From Schizophyllum amplum (taxonomy: Eukaryota > Basidiomycota > Agaricomycetes > Agaricales > Schizophyllaceae), in contig VDMD01000010.1 in assembly GCA_007026445.1 (NCBI GenBank), forward strand, positions 434,001 through 498,000: a stretch of DNA of 64,000 bases, read 5' to 3'. Shown here one piece after another: positions 34,060 to 45,853 of the stretch (positions are counted from its first letter, which is position 1; each line of letters opens with the position of its first letter). The translations under genes and the position numbers were made by a program. Below the pieces are notes generated by a model. The model had not been told where the DNA came from, ran no database searches, and was given only the letters and a program-made list of their open reading frames with translations.

Positions 34060-34552
34060 GCAGGGACTGCGAAGAATGCGTCGGCGGAGTAGGGCTGCGG
34101 GAGCGGCTGGGCGGACGCTGCAGCCCTTTGATGCGTAACTTTATTGCCTTGATACCTCGAGTTCTGAGTAGATGCTCTGCTATACACTTTTTCCTGTCGG
34201 TCATAATTGTGGCGGCGCTCCGTATAAAATGTGACTTTTCCAAGCTACTCGGCATTATTGAGTTGCCAAATCGCGATGCGCTATCAGGCGCAGCCCGTGG
34301 TACAGGGAGTCTCCTGCTGTTGCTTCTAGTTACCTTGCCTTGCAAGGTCTCTCGACACCCATATTGAAGCCATCAAAACTGTCACCAGGAACGCAAAGCA
34401 ACGTTATTGAACAACAAATGTCAAGCGAGAACAACACCACGAGCCACTTGGAGGCTCGACTGAGGCTCGATGTCGACTCGCCACCCACCTAGGCTCGGAT
34501 CAAGCCCCTCCACACGCCACGCAAAAAGGCCGGTGGTTGTGGCCGCCATTCA
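34060..34552. other. Intergenic stretch
   Basis: 3' flank of NHX1 up to the putative mobile element. It contains the short imperfect repeat GAGGCTCGA / GAGGCTCGATGTCGA / TAGGCTCGGATC near 34450-34502. No gene is seen. Confidence 0.4.
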
Positions 34553-34576
34553 TCAGGAAAATGCCATATTGTGTAA
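34551..34576 (+). repeat. Left arm of 26-bp inverted repeat
   Basis: CATCAGGAAAATGCCATATT followed by GTGTAA pairs with the reverse complement of 37636-37661, with 23 of 26 positions identical. Further inside, AAACACGGGTGAACA (about 34674-34688) resembles the reverse complement GAACACGGATAAACA of the right side, giving a second, subterminal match. Confidence 0.8.
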
Positions 34577-34914
34577 GAACAGATATATACCTATTTAAGC
34601 CCGTTTAAACACAATTTAACCAAAATGAACACAATAAAGTGTCGGATCACAATCAAATTTGCGAAAACCATTTTAAACACGGGTGAACAATACTGAACAA
34701 AGACGATGGTTATGGAGCAGGTCCTGAACTGACGGTAAATCAGGCTTATCTGGATTCATGGTACTGCTCAGGCCTCTGGATGACTGCAATTCACATCTAT
34801 TGCAAGTCTACATAGTAGGACAATGAAAGGTAAGATGTACTACATAGCTACGTAGTGAAGACAACGAGAGTACCAACGACCAGCTGTGACATCGTCACTC
34901 ACCAAACCGATAGG

Positions 34915-35575
34915 CACACGCACTTACCAATATGAATGGGGTCACTCGCTGGCCATAGCAGCACGGTAAGATAGCGACGAGGATGCCCGAGTCCGGTGGC
35001 GGGATGAGCATGGGGATGGGTAGCGACACGGCAGCGCTTGCGCCAGGCTTGCACCCGCCGTGAGGAAGACGTTCCGATTTGCAATGTATCCTTCGCGCTC
35101 TGTAAGTCTTAGCAGACGATAACATGTACGCATTGCATCAGCCACGCACCCTCGAAGATCTTCGCTCCAAGAGCCGCACGCCCTGGTGCGCGCCTAAGAA
35201 GCCGATCTGGTCGTGCAACTCCTTCGCGCGCGCGAGCACGTTCTTTGAAAACGCGCTCCGGCGCGAATCCTACTAGCGCGGATCATTCACACAATGACCG
35301 CAGCTTGAACACGGGGGGTCCGAGTCAGAACCATCGTCATCCATGGGCGCATGTACTCACCTGGCACATAATGATGATCGGGGGCTGGTGATAACCTTTG
35401 TGCTGGGGCTTGTCGACATAAGCTGAGATGGGTTTGTTGAAGGTCCGCGCTTGCCGCCGAAGGGCTGTCTGTGTCCGCCTCCGAGCGCGAGGCGCATGCG
35501 GTACTCCACCTTGATCGCGATCTCGCCGCATACCGCGTTCAGGCTCGCCGGGGTCAGGTCTGCGGTGAGCGCGCA
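34915..35575 (-). pseudogene. Alanine aminotransferase N-terminal fragment, decayed
   Basis: Reading the minus strand in shifting frames gives, in the right order, pieces that fit the first 200 residues of fungal alanine aminotransferase (PLP enzyme, pyruvate/alanine). They are GEIAIKVEYRMRLAL, then FNKPISAYVDKPQHKGYHQP and PIIIMCQ before a GTGAGT donor, then VLARAKELHDQIG with an AHQGV stretch, then GYIANRNVFLTAGAS and MLIPPPDSGILVAI. Introns are retained, so the piece came from genomic DNA rather than cDNA. Frames are broken at several points. The catalytic lysine region is not present. It lies wholly inside the putative Helitron-like element. The match is by eye only. Confidence 0.6.
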
Positions 35576-37635
35576 TGGTGAGACGTACCAGCGAGAGACG
35601 GTTGCAGAAGAACGCCCGCCAGTGTGCGTCAACTCACCAGACGCGCAACCTGAAGATGCATCCGTCGCACCGGGCGATAGAGGCCGCGCGTGCCGGAGGG
35701 CGTATATGAAGCGGTGAGAACAGCGGCCGAGCCATAAAGTGTGGCGGCAGCGCCGCCAGCGCCAGAGGCGTTCGAGGGCGACGACGTACAGCAGTGGACG
35801 ATGATGGTGGTGGAGGAAAGAGGCGGAACGGCAGCCTCACGGTGTTTGTCAGCATATGCTTATCTAATGATGCCCCTATCCGGACTCCGGAGCCGAAGCT
35901 CCAGCTACGTCATCGGTCAACTGACACTGAGCGACGAAGTGCGTTCCCCTCTACTTACTTACACAGCCAGTGATCGGCCGATGGGTAAAGTATACTCTTC
36001 GCTATGAGCAGCTCATAGGCTGGTCCATATTTTATTCATCGAATTCGCAAGGAAATCACACGTTCCTGCATCATGGGCTGACCATGGGTCGGCAGGTTCG
36101 GCACGGCATATTAGTCAGCAGCCGCCACCGGGGCGACCAGGCTGCCAGCGCGCTCGCTGCTCCAGCCGGCGCCAGGCCGGCGCTACGCCCAGTACTCGCG
36201 GCCTATCAATGCTGATACTAAGCCCGTTGTATTAGGTGCTACTAGACTATATAAGCAGTAGCAATACAGGAGTATGGGGTGTACATAAGAGCTGGTAGGA
36301 GTAGTGTAGAATGGAGGTGCCGCCGCCGCGTCTTCCCCTTCAGCGCGACCGTACTGTATCCTCCGTGCAGCTATATAGCTGCATTGTGCATAAGCTGTGC
36401 AACATCGTATCAGTATGGTGAGCGGTAGATCTCGCTGTAGTCTGCGTACCACGAAATGCTTCGAAAAATTTGCTCGACCTCTCGACCGTGTTCGGGCCAA
36501 CGCTCTTGAAGCTAGAAGACTGCAGCGACCTTGCACGAGCGACGGGGCATCCAGGTCCTACTTGTGGAAGAGCGATAGCGGCGGGGTGAGCAGACCGTGA
36601 TGGTCGTCCTCACAATGGCGGTGACAGAGGCTCAGGCTGGTGAGAGGCAAGGGCGGAAGCGGGACTTGGTGGAAATTTACGACGCCGTGCACGGTGCGTT
36701 ACCTGATTGGCTCGGCATATTCCGACGCGAGCCATGGATAATCCATGGGTGCTGCCTTATGCGGTGCTCATGATGCAGGAACGTTCGATTTTCGTACGGA
36801 TCCGATGCATATTCCGCAGGAATCTCATGGGATATCCATGCTACTCCTTAGCTCATGGATTACCCATAGGCCGATCACTGGGTGTGTACTGTCACCAGCT
36901 AGCAGGCTATTGCAGTGCGGGTTCTGTACAGTGTACTGCACTGGACTTCATGTTAGGTAACTCGTGTCAAAGCATCTGAAGGCTCTGAGCACCAAATAAT
37001 GTCCGTTTGCATGCTGTTCGAGACCGTACGTTTGTTATTCAACCGGCGGATGGCTGGGGACACCCGTTGCTCACTGTGTGCCATATGGAGCTTCGAGATG
37101 CGTGGTGCAGCGCGTACGGCGGGTGCGCTCGGGGAACACTTTGCACTGACAGATGACCTGTCTCAGTCTATTGGTTCTCACCTTGATGCCCTTGGAGTCT
37201 TCTGGCCCCTGGGTGTGCAGTGAAATATCTGCCGGCGCCGCGCTGCCGCACGCAGCGAGACTCAAATCTTTGTGCCGCGACCTCGTTGCACGGTGCCTGC
37301 ACACGAAAAGCCAAAAAAAAAGTCGCCGGCAGCCTTGCTGACAGGACCACGGATGGAGGCTGGTGTTCTTACCCTTTATTGAAGCTCATCGTCGATATGC
37401 AGGTCGTAGCACACATAGATGGCAAGTTGACTTTTGCGTGTCACGAATACTTGTCTATGTTACTCTCGTGGCCATAACTGTAATGAACCAGGGATAAACA
37501 ATCATCACCCGTATATAAACAGGCCATAGTTGTGAATACGTGTTTATCCGTGTTCGTCCAGTCGAAATAACCAATTTAAACCAATGTTAACCATTGTACA
37601 CCTCTCTCAACCACTGATTTGGTTTTTTTGTGATA

Positions 37636-37661
37636 TTACACAACTTGGGATTTTCCTGATG
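37636..37661 (-). repeat. Right arm of 26-bp inverted repeat
   Basis: Reverse complement CATCAGGAAAATCCCAAGTT followed by GTGTAA. It matches the left arm at 34551-34576 except at three positions. The hairpin and CTAG end at 37701-37723 lie 40-60 bases outside this arm. Confidence 0.8.
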
Positions 37662-37793
37662 TTCCTCACCAGCACACAGTCCGCAAGGCAAGGTTGAAGA
37701 CCGGCGAAGCCGGAGCTTTCTAGTAAACACGCCAGTGCAGATAATCTCAATCAGAACTTGACCAATATCTGGCGCGTTGTTTCTCAGTATGTA

Positions 37794-39177
37794 CTACAAG
37801 GTGGAGATGTCGATAACGAAGCGGAAGCGCACGTCGGATTTAAGGACACGGTCCCAGGCCTCGTTGCTACGAGGAGGATTAGCACAGGAATTTATACAAC
37901 TACGGGAACAACGTACATCTTGGACGCTGGAATGGTCTCAATCTCCGCTGTAATGCCATGCTTGGCTGTACTTCTGTCAGCAAGACATCGGGCAGGCTGT
38001 CCATATGTGTACGTACCGCAGAAGTCCAGCATTTCCTGGGTCTCGCGGATGCTACCAATATACGAGCCGGCGAGGCTGCGGCGGCCCGAAATGAGGCTGT
38101 AGGCGTGCACCGACATGGGGTCCAAGGGCACGCCGACCTCAACGAGGGCGCCGCCGATGCCGAGCAGTGACACATACTGGTCCAGGTTGAGTTTCGAGGA
38201 CACTGTGTTGACGATGAGGTCAAAGAGCCTTTGAGGGCCGTGAACGTCTCCGCGTCGGCCGTCGCGTAGTACTTGTCCGCGCCGAGCTCAGGCCCAGCTC
38301 CTTCTTGCTGAGCGACTGGGACAGAACGGTGACCTCTGAGCCTAGCGCCCTGAGGAAGAAAATATCAGGTAAGTCTCCTCCGCTGAAATCGACGGCAGTG
38401 CCACATACTTAGCAATCTTGACGCCAATGTGGCCGACGCCGCCGAGACCGATGATGGCGACGCGCTTGCCAGGGCCGGCATTCCAGTGGTTTAGAGGCGA
38501 GTACATCGTGATGCCCGCGCCTAACACAGGATCAGTTACGATTCGTATGGCGCGTTGGGCTGCACTTACACAGAAGCGGGGCCGCCTTGTCCAGGGGGAT
38601 GCCGTCGGGAATGCTCAGGACGAAGTCCTTGTCGACGACGATCATCTGCGAGTAGCCACCCGCAGTCGGCGCGAAGTTCTCCTTCGGGTCCTAGATGATC
38701 GCGCATATATAACGGAGAGCATCACTGGGAGGAGAAGGGCGTACCATGCCATAATATGTGCCCACATTGGAATTGATTTTTCCGTCGCCCGAGCAGAAAT
38801 GTTCCTCGCCAATCTTGCAGTTGTCGCAGGTGCGGCACGAGTTCACCATGTTGCCGACACCGACGTGGTCGCCGACCTTGAACTTTGTGACGTTCTTACC
38901 GACGCTGCGGACGATACCAGCAATTTCGTGTCCGGGAACCATTGGGAATGGGATTGGGCCCCACTCCTGTGACGCGCAGTAGTGAGTCGTCAAAGACGAT
39001 GAGACGCATACAAGAGCAACGTACCCCGTGCACGACATGGATGTCGCTGTGGCAGATGCCCGCGTACTTGATGTCGATGACAACATCATTCTCGTCCGGA
39101 GCACGACGCTCGATAGTCAGCGGCCGAAGCTTCTCGTTGGGACCAGCGGCGCCGTATGCTTTGATAGTGTTTGCCAT
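37794..39177 (-). pseudogene. Zinc-dependent alcohol dehydrogenase (cinnamyl alcohol type), two frameshifts
   Basis: NADP-dependent medium-chain dehydrogenase. Exons: 39177-39025, 38966-38745, 38690-38570, 38520-38409, 38349-38017, 37965-37917, 37866-37794. Motifs: YAGICHSDIHVVHG and PMVPGHEIAGIV (catalytic zinc), CRTCDNCKIGEEHFC (structural zinc), [11 protein letters not shown] (nucleotide fold) and VRFRFVIDISTL (C-terminus). In the fifth exon the frame is lost twice. About 38280-38292, KKELGLSS should continue LGADKYY, and about 38222-38230, ALKG should continue FDLIVNTV. Each site lacks one base. Adding exactly two bases restores phase with the next intron and would give about 354 residues, the normal length. 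Recent pseudogenisation or two assembly errors are both possible. Its 3' end lies 70 bp from the mobile element. Confidence 0.8.
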
Positions 39178-39967
39178 CTCGGATAGGGATGATGAAAATG
39201 CAGATGCAGGAGACTGAGCACAACCTGACCTCAATGGACGTGGTTCTTATACTGCGCTGCTGCTGCTGAAGCGCTGACCGCGATAGTAGACCACAATCCA
39301 GCGCCACATAAAGGCAAGTCCGTTTCGGCGTGCTCGACCCAAGTATGCCGGGCGAAGAGCCACCCAATTCGGACAATGTACACGACATGTTCATTGTTTC
39401 GGTAGGCTTTTGGTATGCTGATTCAGCGCGTGATAAAGCATTGGTAAGTTACTAGGACCGTTTCGGCCTGAGGAGAGACTTGCCGAACGTACGCGTACCC
39501 ATAGGCTCCTGCACGGCCGCAGGATGCCACCGTATTCGTAGTCATCGCCTATCTGCGCAAGACGATTCCGATTCCCTCGCAGTATATTTTTTGGTACGTG
39601 TCCATGTCCTGCAAACTTCGTTGAGTACTGTCGCTACTATAGGAGGTAGTCAGGCAGACGATAAAAATCAAACAAAGGGATGCAGGGATGGTGCCGCCCA
39701 TGCAGATTTGCACGCGCGACGAGATGGTCGGTCCATAATATCGAAGCTCATCAGACACCGAAGTCACTGATGAGGATTGGGACCACTCAGTATTGGATCC
39801 GAATCGCAGAAGGGTTGCAGTGAGACGCACGTTTGAAAAATGAACACGAAACAACGTATGGACGATCTCTGACCTCGCAACCGGTGTGTAGCTGATGAGA
39901 AGACTCCCGCCACTAGCGCTCAACACGCTGCTGACGATTCGTGGTACCTCCATCGCCATTGTCTACT
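39178..39967. other. Intergenic stretch
   Basis: 5' flank of the alcohol dehydrogenase and 3' flank of the membrane protein gene. A 136-codon minus frame (39549-39959) has no recognisable domain and is not called. Confidence 0.4.
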
Positions 39968-41822
39968 TTAATGAGGCTTTGCGGCGGAATAATTGCGGTA
40001 GTGCGTCTGACATCGCGCTGCAAAGCTACGGCGAAAGACGCACCATGATGCCTTTCGAGAGATGGATTGACAGTCACGCCAGGAGCATGCTAATATGCAC
40101 TTATACTTCTCGCCGGCGAGGATCCTAGGACAGGCGACGCGAAGGCTTCCGTGTCCAAAATGATGTCGCGACAGAGAAAAGCGTATGGGCGTTAGAAGGC
40201 CGTCTTGACCCCTAATCACCGATTCGGCGGTCGTTCGCTGCTGCGCCGTTACCGCGACTACGAGAAAAGTGGGGTAGATGCCCTGTACCGTGACAAGTAG
40301 GTCAGTACTTTGTAAATGCTCCTGGCCAGGGAAAGCTAACGCAACCGCAAGCAGGTAAGTCACATGTGCGAAAACCATGAACCCGTCGACAGTGTCGTGT
40401 CGTATTCTTTGAGAATTCGCAGCAATATTGCCAACCTAGACAGGATGAGGCGAGTGCATAGATTGGGCGACGAGAGGCACACCCAGACTGCACGATATGC
40501 GGATCCTGACTCGAGCAGCAGCAGCAACACTCCTTCGACGCGATCTGTTATGGAGGAGGGGCCCAAAGATGCTTTGATGTCGCGTCGGTAAATCCTGGTC
40601 TTGGTCGTCAGCGGCGTGTCGATTGCGGGCAAGAGGAGCCACCAACCAAAGCTGTATTCCCACGAGAATTTGTCGCCACAGCATTCGTGATGAGCAGTGC
40701 AACCGTGATTACACGGTTGAACGTGTCATTCGGATCGAAGCCGCCCACCTGGAAAATTTCGTCGAGTAGAGTCGCCACTGAAGACGACGTACATCGTTAG
40801 GAAAATGGGGCTGTTTTGACTTTGGAGGATTCACCTATAGTGCAGGCGATGCAAAAGGACAATGCCCCACGTGCGACACGGCTGTGTGGCCAGAGCATCC
40901 ATGCTCTCCAGACAACGAGAGCATCGCTGATGAGGAACTGGAATAGATTAGCACACACGTGATGGACGAAGGGTGGCGATTTTAGCCTACGCTCACGCCA
41001 TTGGCTATGGAGGCGACCACGAGGGGAGGGATCTTCGGGTCTTTTGTAGGACGCTTGGAATGACGGTGATAACAATTATCACCCATGTCCGCCATGTTAC
41101 GCATAATACGCATGGTAGACATAGCCCATGCTATTGATGACGAGACGAACAGCGTTATGACTGATGCCTTGAGTATAGTTGCTCGTCCTTGCTTGCGCCT
41201 GGAAAGACAAGAATGAGACGAGGGAGCATTCATGATACATACAGAGTCGGAGGAACACTCACGATAATATGGGGATACTCGCGATAAATAGCGCGGTCAG
41301 CACGCCTGAGGGTAGAAGTGAGTACGCTCAAACGGCATAAAGGAGTAAAGGTCGCGCTTACCATAGAGAAGACAGGACACGCACATAATCACCATATTAT
41401 AGCGCAGTGCCACCAAGCAATTTGAGGCCAGTGGTCCGACGGGACGCGACGGCAATCATAGAGACATACTGAAGAGCGACTTTGCTGCAAAGTTGGAGAA
41501 TCTGCATCTCTAGTTATGCGGCGCTTGCCGGCGATGTTCACGGACCCGAAAGGTGCATCTGAGTTCTCACCCTGCACGGAGCCTGAAGCTTGAAGTTGCC
41601 AAACACCCATGCGATGCGTTGGCGAGACGCCAGACTACCTGGATGTAGACCTTTGAGGGAATTGAACATGCCCCGCGACGGCTGATCCAGGCAAAACATG
41701 CTACGGACAGCGCGAATTGCGTCACCAGTAGACCGCGCGGACAGTGAAACTGAAGTTTGGAGCAGCATCAGTATGAAGCCTGGCAGCTGAGCTGAAAGGT
41801 CAATTAGAGCCAACGAGAGCAT
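39968..41822 (-). CDS. Polytopic membrane protein of an agaric family, exon model uncertain
   Basis: Several minus-strand exons share the pattern of the large agaricomycete seven-helix family of unknown function. These are a start MLSLALIDLSAQLPGFILML, then YNMVIMCVSCLLYG, VLTALFIASIPILS, TILKASVITLFVSSSIAWAM, QFLISDALVVWRAWMLWPHS, VATLLDEIFQVGGFDPNDTF, IYRRDIKASLGPS, DRVEGVLLLLLESGSAYRAV and GIYPTFLVVAVTAQQRTT. GT-AG introns of about 50-70 nt separate most of them. One junction (about 40600-40660) and the region 41480-41750 do not join cleanly, so exons may be missing or decayed. Location in a membrane is inferred from hydrophobicity. Stop taken at 39968. Confidence 0.45.
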
Positions 41823-42123
41823 GGGGATGAATGTCCTTCAAGATAGAACAAAATGTGATGAAGGCATCAAGTCAAGAACGGGATGTCCGAATTCGGTCGA
41901 GGATGTATACCCCGGCAGATTCCGGATGTCATTCCCGCGCTCAGCCTCTATTGGCCTAGTAAATACTTATTGTTTGCGTGCTGACAGATACATGGCTGAC
42001 ACAACGGCCAGAGTATAGGAGTACATGGTAAAACTTACAGACATTACGGTCGCATATTCCGTACAGTACAAACACACCTCGCCAGATCTCACTCACTACT
42101 ATCTCCTTCTTCAACTCATCTCA

Positions 42124-44839
42124 CTACCTCCTCTCACCCTCCACCTGACTCACATCCGCACTCGATGCCCTCGCCCGATTCGCCATGGCCGCCGCGTACG
42201 GATTGTCTACATCGCGATCCCAAATCAGTAACGCACCACGCCCATCCACGGGCACCATGACTCACGAGTACCCCAGTTCACCGGCCGGCTCGACGCGTCG
42301 CCGGGTGTGGGCATGCTGGGAGGCTTAGTGTGGCCAGAAGACGCGGTGGACGCCTCAAACGATGGCGGCGGCCCCGCAGGCGGCACAAACTGCGCTTGAT
42401 GACCAGCGGGCGACGTAGGGGGAGACCCCGCGGGTGGCGCAAACCGTGTCTGATGGCTGGAGGGCGACGTAGGCGGAGACCCCGTAGGCGGCGAGAACGC
42501 TGGCGGCGGGCCCGACGGAGCTGCGTACGGCGACATGAAGCCCTCCGGCGCCGGCGGCGCGTGCCCACCATTCGCACCATTCGCGTCATGGCCTGGCGGG
42601 GGCCCCGATGGCGGAGCGTAGGATCCTGACGGCAGCGAGTAGGGCGACATAAAGCCCTCCGGTGCCGGCGGAGCATCATTCCTCCGTCCGCGCATCAAGT
42701 CGTCCGCATCCGGCTCTGTATACATCGCCGTGAACCCAGCCGGTGCCGGCGGAGGTCCAGGGGACGGCGAGTGCGCCTCCGTGGGTGTGCGCCCGGTGGC
42801 GACGGCCTCGAAGATGGACTTGCGGTACTCGTCGAGCTGTGCGCGGCGTTGTTGGAGGGCGGAAGTGGCCTGATGAGGGTGTTAGGTATGGAGAAGCACA
42901 AAGGATATTTTGCGGAGGGAATAAAATGGTGGGCATAATGCATGAACGAAGACAACGAGATGGCGAGAGAAGGGCGCGGAAAACTGGGAGAAAAGCCCAC
43001 GAGAATATAAAAGAATAACAAGAACCCAGCAGCAAACCACACCGCTCTCGCCCACCCACCTGCATCATTTCCGCACCCAGCGTATCCACGCGCCGGCACG
43101 CCGCCTGCACCTGTTCCCGCAGCCGCTTCAGCGCCTGCAGCACGTCCAATTGTGAGCGCTGGATCTTGTCTGCCGATGGACCAATGTCAGGGAAATTCGG
43201 CTGGTGCATGACGTGTGTGCATACCGTGGAACGCCATGTCGGTGAAGATGTTGTCGAAGAGAACGTCGCTGAAAATGGAGCTATAGAAGAGGGGAGCGAT
43301 GTGAGTGGATATATGCAGAAGCAAAGCAGGAGGTTCAGAGGACCGAGAGTGTGGATGCATGCGGTCAGACGGATGCTATATGCGATAAGCAGCACCAACT
43401 GCATATATGCGATGCCACCAATAACGCGGACGATCCGCGCGAAGAATGGCAGCAAGCCCACTTACCCTTGCGCAATATTGATATTGCCTATGCTCTTGAC
43501 CTGCGGGGACAGCTGGCGCGCCTGGGTGATCAGCATTTGCGCTGTGGATGCCCTGAAAGTTCGATGAGTGTGCTTTCTGGCCGGAAGTCGGTCCGTAGAA
43601 GCGACCGCTTACCTATTCTGCGCATTCGACAATGCGTTCCGCTCCATCATATCCGCCATGCCTCCGCCGCCAAACATATCTGCGGTGACGGTAGGTTAGT
43701 GACTTCTTCGCCTACTATCCGAGGAGCCAGGAGCTGGAACAGAGGAACCGGAGACCAGACAAACCAATATTAGAGGGGCCACAGAAAGTAGAAGTCACAA
43801 CAAAACGGAACAAAAAATCAAGGACGCCGTGACACCCACCATACGTCGAATAACTCAGAGCTTCATTCATGAATACGTTGCATCGGCGCAGCTCGCCCTC
43901 CGCTTGCCCCAAAATGTCGGCCACACGCGATTCGTTGTTAAGCCGCTTCTGCACGTTGTGGTAGATTTCTTCGACGTAGCGGAGCTGGTTTGGATGTGAG
44001 TTCGAGGTGAGGGTGAGGTGAATGGGTAATGAGGGTAGGGCGAGTCGGGGATGTGGGCTACATGGGTGGGGAGTAGGAATAAGAAAATGGCTCACCTGCT
44101 GCTCGATCTCGTCATCGCGGGGGAATTCTAACAGACGACGTCAGTTTCTTCGATTTTGAGCGCATATATGCACACGCACCTTGCGTGGGGCCCTCGAAGA
44201 TCGAGTTGTACAGGTCAGCGAGATCGCGCTTCAAGTGATCGTACGTCTTGATCTTCTCCTCAAGATCGGCGAGCTTTAGAGGTACACAGGTCAGCATGGT
44301 CTTGTACAGAATACCCCAAGCACGTACCGTGGCCTTCGCCTCTGCAATCATCTGCTCGTTCATCTCCAGGTTGTTCCTGACCTTCATCTCCTCCTCCAAT
44401 GCTTCGACATAGTCCCTGGTGTGCATGCGTCAGTGTCTGTTGTTGTATGAAGCGCTTATAGCTATTCGAGGGTAACAGCCACACACCTCTCTTCCTTGCT
44501 CGCCTTCTTCTCAAACTTCTCCTTCTTCCCGGTTAGTTTGTGTGCTAGTCGACGCGTTGTAGAGTCGCGCATGGCCTCGTGCTCCTTGCGCTCCTTCTGC
44601 GTCTTCTGCACGCTCTTGTCGAGCTTTGCCTTGAGTGTCTGTGGCACGCGCGTCAGTCAGCTCTCAGCCCGGAATTGTGGCAAGCAGAGGGAAAGGCGCA
44701 CCTTATACTGAGCCTCCAGCTCGCCGATGTACGGCCTCTGGTTTTCTAGCGCGGACGGCACATAATCGAGCTCGCCGAGCTGGGAGAGGAGATGTGAATG
44801 ATATTGCGCGTTCGCGCGTACGGTGTTCGCGATGGACAT
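42124..44839 (-). CDS. Coiled-coil protein with proline-rich C-terminal repeats, unknown function
   Basis: Twelve exons join in phase to 551 residues: 44839-44702, 44638-44487, 44415-44328, 44273-44180, 44127-44096, 43984-43840, 43679-43613, 43552-43466, 43280-43225, 43169-43060, 42869-42266 and 42206-42124. The N-terminal 270 residues are charged coiled coil (YVPSALENQRPYIGELEAQY, KTQKERKEHEAMRD, LADLEEKIKTYDHLKRDLAD). A middle part reads MFGGGGMADMMERNAL and SIFSDVLFDNIFTDMAFH, then another helical stretch QALKRLREQVQAACRRVD. The last 190 residues are Pro/Gly-rich with APPAPEGFMSPY twice and a GSPPTSP..HQ..F.PPAG unit twice. Without the last intron the protein would end at 42225 with an unlikely tail; splicing gives HNPYAAAMANRARASSADVS. 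I do not recognise the family. Confidence 0.8.
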
Positions 44840-45853
44840 GGGAGTGGGGGGCAAGTTGTCGGTGTACAGGAGTGATGGTTGAAGCTTGAAGGACAAAGCA
44901 GAGCTATATAGGCCAAGCCAACTACAGCATTAGCGCTTTATCGACACAGCCGCGTAGTGATCTCATCTGCAGATGACGCATCGCCCTTGTCAATGTTCAT
45001 TCAAGTCTCAGGCCGGGGCCGCCCTCGTGAGGCTGTCAGGGCGCCTTGGTCAATTCTTGAGGCATTTCGATGGGATATATGCGTATATTTCATTCGTAGA
45101 GATGGAGCAGACGAAATCGGAACAAGGACAAGATCGAGGTCGACGGAGGCCAAATGAGGCGAGTACGGGATCGCGGCGAGGCGGACCGGGCTCGGCTCAA
45201 CGAGATGGGAAGAAGGTTCACACGAGGGTCTCAGTAACGATGTCTCGATACGAACACTTGGTCCTCGCCTACTGCGAGGACCCTCTTTATATACAGGAGG
45301 ACTCTCGAGGTAGGTAGTCAATACGCGTCCGAGAGAGTCACTGTCAGTCACTGCAAGTCAAGTAAAGTCAAGTCTTTTGTAAATAAGGGAGGGGATCGTG
45401 TGGGTCCATAGCACGTGACAGAGGCGTCGGCCGAACCGTCACACCAAACGGAGGCAGCAAAGGAGTTGTTCCGGCCCGGCTCCGTCACCGTCCATACGGT
45501 CCGACCGTCCGGCCAACGCAGTGCTCCTCAGAATCCTCGACGTCCACGAAGTAAAAGCTCTGCATTCACAGGACCCAACAGCAGCGATGAACCTTAGGAC
45601 AGCGAAGAGAAGCTGCGGCACATGCATCGACGCCCGCCGTCACACCATCTGGGAGACTGGGCCTCCTGACCGTCGTCAACCGATCATATGGTCTGAGCCC
45701 GAATCAAAATCTTTCCCCAGGGCTTGCTTCTCGCCACCTCTCCTGCGCGCACGGACACACGGCCCCTTCCCCTCCTGCTCCCCTCCGCCCGGGCCTCTAT
45801 ACCCACACCCAGGTCGCTGTCCGTAGTTCAAGCACCGCACGAGAGTCGTCACC
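44840..45853. other. Intergenic stretch between divergent genes
   Basis: About 1 kb between the coiled-coil gene (-) and the GPI-type protein gene (+). It contains short AGTCA-rich direct repeats at 45330-45375 and one CACGTGAC site at 45412-45419. A CTCTATACCC stretch about 55 bases before the second start may serve as its core promoter. No gene is seen. Confidence 0.45.

Larger units (their letters stand above)
34553..37723. mobile_element. Helitron-like (or TIR) element, non-autonomous, with captured gene fragment
   Basis: The left end is A|TCAGGAAAAT and the right end is CTAG|T. A short hairpin, CCGGC-GAA-GCCGG at 37701-37713, lies 6 nt before CTAG. A TC start, a CTRR end, a 3' hairpin and insertion between A and T are the marks of Helitrons. 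The 26-bp subterminal inverted repeats recall the Helentron/Helitron2 variant. No Rep-helicase or transposase frame is visible, so it would be non-autonomous. It carries an alanine aminotransferase fragment on the minus strand. The alternative is a 3.1 kb TIR transposon bounded by the inverted repeats alone; no target-site duplication was found for that. Confidence 0.55.

Noticed and set aside
37701..37713. CCGGCGAAGCCGG hairpin as a bacterial-type terminator
   Set aside because: The organism is a eukaryote and no T-run follows; the hairpin plus CTAG fits a Helitron end better.
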